This document shows, piece after piece, positions 27,014 to 33,965 of a DNA stretch of 64,000 nt. Where the stretch lies: contig JADKID010000017.1 of NCBI GenBank assembly GCA_016721425.1, forward strand, positions 124,001-188,000. Reading direction: 5' to 3'. The notes below the pieces were generated by a model, which saw only the letters and a list, made by a program, of their open reading frames with translations, did no database searches and was not told the DNA's origin. This stretch comes from Bryobacterales bacterium. GTDB taxonomy: Bacteria > Acidobacteriota > Terriglobia > Bryobacterales > Bryobacteraceae. Both the position numbers and the translations under genes were made by a program. How positions within the stretch are numbered: the first letter of the stretch is position 1; every line of letters starts with the position of its first letter.

Positions 27014-27911
27014 CGCCCCGGAAAAACTCCAGCGACCGCTCCGCCACCAACGGCCACCGGTACAACGCCGCCGCCCGCGCCCGTCCTGCCCGTCCCAGCC
27101 GCGCCCGCTCGTCCGCATTCTCCAGCAACCCCGTCAGCGCCCCGCTCAACTCCGCCACGCTCAGCGGATCCACCAGTCGCGCGCCCTCGCCCGCCACCTC
27201 CGGCATCGAGCTCACATTCGATGTCACGCACGGCACCCCCGCCGCCATCGCCTCGGCCAGCGGCAATCCAAACCCCTCGTACAAAGACGGGTAGGCCAAC
27301 ACGGCCGCACCCGCCGTCAGCGACGGCAGTTCCTTCTCCGCCACATACCCCAGCCACCGCACACCATCCGGATGCGATTGCAGCCGCGCAATCGTCGGCC
27401 CCGACGCCCACCCCGCCGGCCCGGCCACAATCAGCTCATACTCCGCCCGCAACTCCGGCCGCAGCGCCGCCCACGCATCCAGCAATCGGTCGATGTTCTT
27501 GCGCGGCTCAATGGTCCCGACAGTCAACACATACGGCTTCGCCCGCCGCATCGGCGCGGCGTGAAAGTACTCCTCGCTGACGCCGTTCGGAATCGCCACG
27601 ATCTTCTCGGGCCGCAGCCCCAGCAACTCAATCGCATCCTGCCGCGAGTACTCGCTCACCGCGATTCACCATTGCGGAAACGGCACACACAGCCGCTGAT
27701 TCGCGACAGCCATCACGATGCCCCGCAGCGTCGGCCAGCGCCCCGCCACGCTGCCCTCGTGGTCCAGCCCGCCCAGCTCCGGCATCGGTGGATACGCCAC
27801 CACGGACTCCGCTCCGGCCAGGTCCTGCAAGGCGCGCAGCCAGTGATACAGCACGCTCTTGACACCCGCGCTACGCAGCAGCAAGGCCGTGGCGTCTATC
27901 GCGATCTTCAT
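26991..27911 (-). pseudogene. GT4 glycosyltransferase with internal deletion and in-frame TGA
   Basis: The frame from ATG 27911 gives a normal GT4 start (MKIAIDATALLLRSAGVKSV) for 81 residues. It then meets TGA at 27668-27666 and continues in the same frame as IAVSEYSRQDAIELL through the complete donor-binding domain (AIPNGVSEEYF, VGTIEPRKNID, PSLYEGFGLPLAEAMA). In this family the IAVSEYSR motif normally lies about 150-170 residues from the start, so roughly 75 codons of the acceptor domain are missing at the stop. Translation might restart at the GTG (27659), but half an enzyme would not be active. It overlaps the upstream membrane glycosyltransferase by 4 bp, so it was once part of that operon. 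Confidence 0.78.
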
Positions 27912-29704
27912 GGGAGTACCGGAGCCGTCCAAAGATGATTCGAGTAAAGGAACTTCCCGCCGCTGGCCTTCACCAGGTGCATCCACTCCTTGCCCAGCAG
28001 CTTCTCCATCCCCGCCACCTTCGGCCCTTCCAGCACCAGGTACGTCCGCCCCGTGGAGTGCCACAACGCGGCCAGCCCGGCGTCGTCAATGAACACGTTC
28101 GGAGCCCCCGGCGCATACGAGCCATACTCCAAATTCTGATAGCGCCCGTTCAGCAGCAGAGCCTCTTTCAGATCCGCATAAAAGAACACCGAGCTGAACG
28201 TGTAATACTGGTCGCCCAGCACCACCTTGCCCTTCGGCGCGGCCTGCAACGCTTCGGCCAGCGGCTGCGAACTGAGATACGGATCAAAGGCGATCATCGC
28301 GATCCGCGCCGCGTTCAGCAACAGCAGCATCATCAGCGCCAGGCCGATCTGCGTCATGCGCCCGCGATACCGCCAGCCGTAGAATCCGCCCACCGCAAAC
28401 GCGAGGCCGGCCAGCACCAGCGGCAGTTTCAGATACGCGAACGAGCTCATCGTCAGGTCGCCCATGTGCCCCAGCGACAAAGTGTATAGCTCAGGATTCT
28501 GCGTCAGCGCCTGCGAAATGTCGCCCGGCGCCGGCAGGCTCCAAACGTTCGCCAGGATGAACACAATCGCCGCGCACGCCAGCGTCGCCACCGCCGCCAC
28601 GACCTTCGCAGCATGCTTCAACAGCCCCGAGCCGGACGCCATCACACAGCCCAGCAGCAGCGCGAATGCCGGATAGGTCGGCATCGAGTAGTACTCCTGC
28701 GTCGTCGAAAACGTGAAGAAGACCAGGATGAAACCAATCCAGCACAGGCACAGCAGCCGCATCCGTGACGCCCGATCCGCCCCTCTGTATTGCAGCTTCA
28801 CCAGCCCCGGCAGGTAGACCGACCACGGAAAAAGCCACGCCAGATGGAACAGCCAGAACAGATGCCGCGGCACCGTGTTGTAGTCGCGCGGCCAGCGCAG
28901 ATTCAGAAACCGCAGAATGTGCTCGTTGAAAAAGTAGAACCAAAAGAAGCCGCGATACTGCCCCGGCCCGCTGCTCATCGTGAAGTCGAAGTACGGAGGA
29001 TTGCGCAGAGTCGCCAGCACATGCCACGGCGCCGCAACCAGCAATATCAGAAGCGTGCCCGAAAACGGCCGCACTCGCATCCATGTGCGCTTCACGAAAA
29101 ACTGCCCGGAAAACAGCAGATACAGCACGCCCGCCGCCACCGGAAACACCAGCGCGATCAGCCCCTTCAGCAACAACCCCACGCCCATCGCCAGCGCCAT
29201 CACGGCGGCCCACGCGCGCGGGTGCGGCTCGTCCTCATCCAGCGCCCGCAGCAGTCCCCACAGCGCCAGCGCGATGATCGCCGTCAGAATCACATCCGGG
29301 ATCAGAATGCGAGTGAACAGGAAAAGCCCGATGCACGTCGAGATCGCCAGCGACGCATAGAATCCAGCCTCTTCGCTGAACGCCCATCGCCCCATCGCGA
29401 AGACCAGCCACGCCATCGCCAGAATCGAGAGGACCACCGGCAGCCGCGCCGCCCAGTCGTGCACGCCGAACACGGCATAGCTGCACGCCATCATCCAATA
29501 CTTCAGCGGCGACTTCTCCAGATACAACACGCCGTCCAGCCGCGCGCTCACCCAGTCCCCGCTCTCCAGCATATTGCGCGCAATCTGCGCCTGCACGCCA
29601 TCCACGTCGTCCATCAGATGCGGCGGCGCCAGCAAGGCAGGCAGATAGATCAGCGCCGCAAACAGCAGCGCCAACCCTACACGGAAGCGCTTTGTACTTT
29701 CCAT
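27908..29704 (-). CDS. GT39/ArnT-like polytopic glycosyltransferase
   Basis: A 598-residue integral membrane protein of the GT-C class. The first periplasmic loop carries the acidic motif DDVDG, followed by EKSPLKYWMMACSYAVFG, matching ArnT/PMT_2 proteins that move a sugar from an isoprenoid phosphate onto lipids or proteins. About 11 membrane helices lie between residues 8 and 460, with a soluble periplasmic C-terminal part (LLGKEWMHLVKASGG). I chose the ATG at 29704; upstream starts at 29716 and 29740 overlap the asparagine synthetase gene further. It lies between that gene and the broken GT4, suggesting a cell-surface glycan locus. Confidence 0.85.
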   Translation of the reverse strand: MESTKRFRVGLALLFAALIYLPALLAPPHLMDDVDGVQAQIARNMLESGDWVSARLDGVLYLEKSPLKYWMMACSYAVFGVHDWAARLPVVLSILAMAWLVFAMGRWAFSEEAGFYASLAISTCIGLFLFTRILIPDVILTAIIALALWGLLRALDEDEPHPRAWAAVMALAMGVGLLLKGLIALVFPVAAGVLYLLFSGQFFVKRTWMRVRPFSGTLLILLVAAPWHVLATLRNPPYFDFTMSSGPGQYRGFFWFYFFNEHILRFLNLRWPRDYNTVPRHLFWLFHLAWLFPWSVYLPGLVKLQYRGADRASRMRLLCLCWIGFILVFFTFSTTQEYYSMPTYPAFALLLGCVMASGSGLLKHAAKVVAAVATLACAAIVFILANVWSLPAPGDISQALTQNPELYTLSLGHMGDLTMSSFAYLKLPLVLAGLAFAVGGFYGWRYRGRMTQIGLALMMLLLLNAARIAMIAFDPYLSSQPLAEALQAAPKGKVVLGDQYYTFSSVFFYADLKEALLLNGRYQNLEYGSYAPGAPNVFIDDAGLAALWHSTGRTYLVLEGPKVAGMEKLLGKEWMHLVKASGGKFLYSNHLWTAPVLP

Positions 29705-31554
29705 CTCTTCATCCATAGGAACAAGGTCATCAGGCCCCATAGCTGGTAGCCGTTGTTGGCGCGCCGCTCCACGTGATCGCGCATCAGCTTCGCAATCGGC
29801 TCATGCCGGAACAATCCCGTGGCCCGAACATTTTCGGCCGATAGCGTTTCTTCCAGCAGAGGCCGCAAAACGCCGCGAAACCACTTGTGCGCCGGGATAT
29901 CAAAGCCCTCTTTCTTGCGCGCCAGCACGCTCTCCGGCAGCTTGCCGCGCATCAGCTCGCGCAGCACATACTTCAGCGAACCCTCGTGAATCTTCAATGA
30001 TTCCGGCAGCTGCGCCGCGAACTCCACAATGCGGTGATCCAGAAACGGAGGCCGCACCTCCAGCGAGTGGGCCATCGACATGCGGTCGCACTTGTACAAA
30101 ATGTCGTCCACCAGATAGTAGCGCTGATCCAGCCACAGATAGCGATTCAACGCGCCGCAGCGGAACGCCTCGGTGGGCAGCGTGTTCATCAGCGAGCCCG
30201 GATTGGGATAGCGCTCCGCCGCATACAGCGTGCGCTTCACACTCTCGCTCAGCGAGCCGTTCCAGAACAGATGCGCCTCGGCCGGCGGCAGCAGCGAGCC
30301 TTCCAGAAACCGTTTGGCCTTGTACTCCAGGCTGATCTTCTCGTCCGACACCGGCAGCAGCCGCGCCGCCATCAGCGCCAGCCTGCGCAGAAACGCCGGC
30401 GTCTTCCGCGCGGTTGCCGCATAGCCATCAGCCAGATAGGTGAGGTAGCCGCCGAAGAGCTCGTCGGGTCCGTCGCCAGTAAGCGCGACCGTCACGTGCT
30501 GGCGCGTCATCTTTGAAAGAAAGAAGACCGGCAGCGCGCCGGCGTCGGCCGAAGGCTCGTCGGAGTAGTAGCTGATCTGCTCAATCGCCTCAATCAGACC
30601 CTGCTCCGGATTGAGGTCAAATTCGCGGTGTTCGGTGCCATATTTGCACGCTACGGCACGAAAAAACGCACTTTCGTCATGCCCGTGGCCGCTGAACGAA
30701 ATCGAGAACGTATTCAGCCTCGGAATCTCTTCAGCGGCATAGTGGAGCACCGCCGACGAGTCCAGCCCGCCCGACGCCCACATCCCGAGCGGCACGTCGG
30801 AGATGAGATGCTCCTTCACCGAGAGACGCAACAACGAATCGAGCTCCTCCTTGGCCTCCTCCAGACCGATCCGCTCGTCCGGCTGAAAGCGCAGCATCCA
30901 ATACGGCGCGCGCTCCATCTGCCCATCGCGCCAATCGAGATACTCGCCCGGCAGGAGCTTCTCCAAACCCTCGATCAACGTGTAAGGGGCAGGCACGTAA
31001 TTCAGCGAGAGATAGTAGCTAAGCCCGTTAATATCTAGGTTTCTGGGGATTTCCGGGTGCTCCAGGATGGTCTTCAGCTCGCTGCCGAAATAGAGATCGC
31101 GCCCGCGGTGAAACAGGTAGAGCGGCTTGATGCCCATGCGGTCGCGCGCCAATACGAGCCGCCGTTTTGACTCCTGCCAGATGGCAATCGCAAACATGCC
31201 GCGCAGCCGCTCGAAGCTCCGCGTGTCCCATTCTAAAAACGCCTTGAGCACCACTTCGGTGTCGCAGTGCGATTCAAAACGGTGGCCGCGCGCCTCCAAC
31301 TCGGCGCGCACCTCGGCGTGGTTGTACACTTCGCCGTTGTAGACGATGACCGTATCGCCGTCCGGCGAGTACATCGGCTGGTTGCCCTGGGAAATATCGA
31401 TTATCGATAATCTGGCATTGCCGAGCGCGACCAGATCCGACTCATGAGTTCCCTGATGGTCCGGGCCCCGATGATGGATGGTCTGAATGACACGCGCGAT
31501 GCGCCCGCGTTCCACGGGGTGATCGAGCTTGGTAAAACCTGCAATTCCGCACAC
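29677..31554 (-). CDS. asnB: Glutamine-hydrolysing asparagine synthetase
   Basis: About 625 residues. The N-terminal glutaminase domain begins CGIAGF, whose Cys must be residue 2 to become the N-terminal nucleophile. This favours the GTG at 31554 over the ATG at 31560, which would place two extra residues before it. HHRGPDHQGTH and VIVYNGEVYNH follow. The synthetase domain has the ATP loop ASGGLDSSAVLHY near residue 255 and a full C-terminal half. The ligation of ammonia to aspartate is the standard reaction, but such genes in glycan clusters (as here, with membrane glycosyltransferases) often amidate other acids. It is divergent from RNase T2 across 26 bp. Confidence 0.9.
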   Translation of the reverse strand: MCGIAGFTKLDHPVERGRIARVIQTIHHRGPDHQGTHESDLVALGNARLSIIDISQGNQPMYSPDGDTVIVYNGEVYNHAEVRAELEARGHRFESHCDTEVVLKAFLEWDTRSFERLRGMFAIAIWQESKRRLVLARDRMGIKPLYLFHRGRDLYFGSELKTILEHPEIPRNLDINGLSYYLSLNYVPAPYTLIEGLEKLLPGEYLDWRDGQMERAPYWMLRFQPDERIGLEEAKEELDSLLRLSVKEHLISDVPLGMWASGGLDSSAVLHYAAEEIPRLNTFSISFSGHGHDESAFFRAVACKYGTEHREFDLNPEQGLIEAIEQISYYSDEPSADAGALPVFFLSKMTRQHVTVALTGDGPDELFGGYLTYLADGYAATARKTPAFLRRLALMAARLLPVSDEKISLEYKAKRFLEGSLLPPAEAHLFWNGSLSESVKRTLYAAERYPNPGSLMNTLPTEAFRCGALNRYLWLDQRYYLVDDILYKCDRMSMAHSLEVRPPFLDHRIVEFAAQLPESLKIHEGSLKYVLRELMRGKLPESVLARKKEGFDIPAHKWFRGVLRPLLEETLSAENVRATGLFRHEPIAKLMRDHVERRANNGYQLWGLMTLFLWMKRWKVQSASV

Positions 31555-31560
31555 AGACAT

Positions 31561-31574
31561 TCAGGATATCCTGA
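31561..31574. promoter_or_regulatory. Perfect 14-bp palindrome acting as a symmetric divergent promoter
   Basis: TCAGGATATCCTGA is perfectly palindromic. It supplies TATCCT as a -10 element on both strands, each ending exactly 8 nt before a start codon: GTG 31554 on the minus strand and ATG 31581 on the plus strand. It could also be an operator. No matching -35 was confirmed. Confidence 0.5.
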
Positions 31575-31580
31575 CTGCAT

Positions 31581-32228
31581 ATGCGCCTGTTCATCTGCCT
31601 GGGCCTGCTGTCACTGTTCTGCCTCTCCGCTGCCGATCGAAACGCTCCTATCGGCGAGCCCGGCAAGTTCGACTATTACCTGCTGACGCTCTCCTGGTCG
31701 CCGGCCTATTGCGCCTCCACAGGCGACGGCCGCAACGATCCGCAGTGCGCGCCCGGGCGCCAGTTCTCATTCGTCCTGCACGGTCTTTGGCCGCAGTACA
31801 CTCGCTCCACCAACGGCAGCATGTGGCCGCAGTTCTGCACCACCGAGCCCGGCCTGCGCGATCCGAAGACCATGCTCGACATCATGCCCAGCACCGGCCT
31901 GATCCGTCACGAGTGGTCCAAGCACGGCACATGCACGGGGCTCGGCGCAGAGGGCTACTTCGCCACAGCGCGCAAGGCCATGCAGAGCATCAAGATCCCG
32001 CCGCGCTTTGTCGCCCCGAAAGAGTACCTCAACCTGAGCCCCGCTCAAGTGAAGAAAGAGTTCCTGCAAGCCAACCCGGGCATGCCTGAGAACTCCATCG
32101 CCATCGCCTGCAGTTCGAACTTCCTCAGTGAGGTGCGCATCTGTATGGATCGCAACCTCAAGACAATCCCCTGCGCCGGCCAGCGCGAATGCCGCGCCCC
32201 GTCTGTCCGCATGCCGCCCGTCCGGTAG
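31581..32228 (+). CDS. Secreted ribonuclease T2 family protein
   Basis: A 215-residue protein with a signal peptide (MRLFICLGLLSLFCLSAAD). Both catalytic boxes of RNase T2 are present: CAS I as FSFVLHGLWPQY and CAS II as HEWSKHGTC. The DYYLLTLSWSP opening strand and several Cys suitable for disulfides also fit. These enzymes cut single-stranded RNA through a 2',3'-cyclic phosphate in the periplasm or outside the cell, usually for nutrient scavenging. The ATG is 8 nt after a TATCCT element, so the mRNA may be leaderless. It is followed after 5 bp by an alpha-L-fucosidase gene. Confidence 0.92.
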   Translation: MRLFICLGLLSLFCLSAADRNAPIGEPGKFDYYLLTLSWSPAYCASTGDGRNDPQCAPGRQFSFVLHGLWPQYTRSTNGSMWPQFCTTEPGLRDPKTMLDIMPSTGLIRHEWSKHGTCTGLGAEGYFATARKAMQSIKIPPRFVAPKEYLNLSPAQVKKEFLQANPGMPENSIAIACSSNFLSEVRICMDRNLKTIPCAGQRECRAPSVRMPPVR

Positions 32229-32233
32229 TCACC

Positions 32234-33607
32234 ATGAATCACCCTACACGCCGCCAATTGCTGATCGCTGCCCTGCCCGCCGCCGCGCTGGCGGCCCCGC
32301 CCACGAAGCTCGCACCCTACGGCGCCCTTCCTTCCGAACGCCAACTAGCGTGGCACGGCATGGAGATCTACAGCTTCCTGCACTTCACCACCAATACATT
32401 CACAGACAAGGAGTGGGGCTACGGCGACGAGGATCCGGCCATCTTCAACCCCACCGCATTTGACGCCAACGCCATGGTGGCGGCGCTGAAGGCCGGCGGC
32501 ATGAAGGGCGTGATCCTGACGTGCAAACATCACGACGGCTACTGCCTGTGGCCGACGAAGACCACGGAGCACTCGGTGCGCAAGAGCCCGTGGAAGGGCG
32601 GACAGGGCGACGTGGTGCGCGAAATCTCAGATGCGGCGCGCCGCCACGGCCTGAAGTTTGGCGTGTATCTCTCGCCGTGGGATCGCAACGCCGCGGTCTA
32701 TGGCACACCGGCCTACATCGAGATGTACCGCGCGCAACTGCGCGAATTGCTCACCAACTACGGGCCCATCTTCGAGGTTTGGCACGATGGCGCCAACGGC
32801 GGCGACGGCTACTACGGGGGCGCCCGCGAGAAACGCAAGATCGACAACACCACATACTACGACTGGCCCAACACGTGGGCGTTGACGCGGCAACTCCAGC
32901 CGGATGCGGTCATCTTCAGCGACGTGGGCCCGGACATCCGCTGGGTGGGGAACGAAAAGGGATTCGCCAACGAGACCTGCTGGGCCACGTTTGAGCCGGC
33001 GGGCGAGAAGGGCGGCCCGGCATCGCCGGGCAACGTGAACGCGAAGCAATCGGGCACTGGCACACGCGGCGGCTCCAAGTGGCTACCGGCCGAGTGCGAC
33101 GTCTCGATCCGGCCGGGCTGGTTCTGGCACGAGAAGGAAAACGGCCGCGTGAAGTCTCCGGCGGATCTGCTGGACCTTTACTTCAAATCCGTCGGCCGTG
33201 GGGCGAGTTTCCTGCTCAACGTCCCGCCAGACCGGAGAGGGCTGCTGCACGAAAACGATGTCGCGTCGTTGAAGGGCTTTGGCGAGCTGCTCCAGCAGAC
33301 CTTTCGCACCAGGCTCGGAAGCGCCAAGGCGCTGGATGGGGCGAGAGAGTTCACCGTGAATTTCGGGCGCCCCGCTGCCATGCAAACGATCCGTCTGCGC
33401 GAAAACCTGCGCCTGGGCCAACGCGTGGAGGAGTTCGAGCTCGACGCCTGGCTCGGCGACGCGTGGCAGCCCATCGCCCAGGGAACGAGCATCGGGTCCT
33501 GCCGTCTGGTGCGGCTGGCGGCGGCGGTCACCACGGACAAGGTCCGCCTGCGGATCACGAAGTCACCGGTTGCGCCGGCGATCTCAGAATTTACAGTTTT
33601 CGCCTAG
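32234..33607 (+). CDS. Alpha-L-fucosidase (GH29), exported
   Basis: A 457-residue protein with an N-terminal export signal (HPTRRQLLIAALPAAALAA, Tat-like). The GH29 barrel contains the family landmarks WHGMEIYSFLHFTTNTF, LTCKHHDGYCLWPTK (double His in the active site) and FEVWHDGAN, whose Asp is the nucleophile candidate. The last about 110 residues form a beta-sandwich of the F5/8 or NPCBM kind. It removes fucose from glycans; exo-specificity cannot be judged. It starts 5 bp after the RNase T2 gene, an unusual pairing. The ATG at 32234 was preferred because it begins the signal. Confidence 0.88.
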   Translation: MNHPTRRQLLIAALPAAALAAPPTKLAPYGALPSERQLAWHGMEIYSFLHFTTNTFTDKEWGYGDEDPAIFNPTAFDANAMVAALKAGGMKGVILTCKHHDGYCLWPTKTTEHSVRKSPWKGGQGDVVREISDAARRHGLKFGVYLSPWDRNAAVYGTPAYIEMYRAQLRELLTNYGPIFEVWHDGANGGDGYYGGAREKRKIDNTTYYDWPNTWALTRQLQPDAVIFSDVGPDIRWVGNEKGFANETCWATFEPAGEKGGPASPGNVNAKQSGTGTRGGSKWLPAECDVSIRPGWFWHEKENGRVKSPADLLDLYFKSVGRGASFLLNVPPDRRGLLHENDVASLKGFGELLQQTFRTRLGSAKALDGAREFTVNFGRPAAMQTIRLRENLRLGQRVEEFELDAWLGDAWQPIAQGTSIGSCRLVRLAAAVTTDKVRLRITKSPVAPAISEFTVFA

Positions 33608-33615
33608 TGGAAGAG

Positions 33616-33636
33616 TATACTCAGACTACTGAGTAT
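33616..33636. promoter_or_regulatory. Autoregulatory operator and -10 element of the PadR gene
   Basis: A perfect dyad, ATACTCAG-ACTA-CTGAGTAT (33617-33636), overlaps both a TATACT -10 element (33616-33621) and the ATG of the PadR gene (33635). A bound dimer would cover the -10, the start site and the ribosome-binding region. This is inferred; PadR proteins commonly repress their own promoters. Confidence 0.65.
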
Positions 33637-33964
33637 GCCCAAAACAGATTCACTCCAAGGCTCGCTGGATCTGCTAGTCCTAAAGATCCTCTCGCGCCGC
33701 CCGCACCTGCACGGCTACGCGATCATGTCCGCAATCAAAGACATGTCCGGAGACGTTCTTCGCGCTGAGGAGGGCTCACTGTATCCGGCCCTGCACCGGA
33801 TGGAGGAGGCGAAGTGGATTCGCGCGAAATGGACCACCAACGAGAATGGGCGGCGGGCGCGTATCTATGAGCTAACAGCGACAGGGGAAAAGCAACTGGA
33901 GACGGAGGAGTCGCGTTGGAACGCGGTGACTTCGGCAATCCAGCAGGTTCTAAGGACGGTCTAG
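33635..33964 (+). CDS. PadR family transcriptional regulator
   Basis: A 109-residue winged-helix protein with the PadR pattern: DSLQGSLDLLVLKILSRRPHLHGYAIMSAIK at residues 5-35, EGSLYPALHRMEEAKWI (recognition helix), NGRRARIYELTATGEKQL (wing), and a short C-terminal dimer helix. In Acidobacteria such regulators sit directly before large ADOP permeases, as here, one base ahead of the permease ATG. The gene probably represses its own operon through the dyad covering its start; the ligand is unknown. Confidence 0.93.
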   Translation: MPKTDSLQGSLDLLVLKILSRRPHLHGYAIMSAIKDMSGDVLRAEEGSLYPALHRMEEAKWIRAKWTTNENGRRARIYELTATGEKQLETEESRWNAVTSAIQQVLRTV

Positions 33965-33965
33965 C

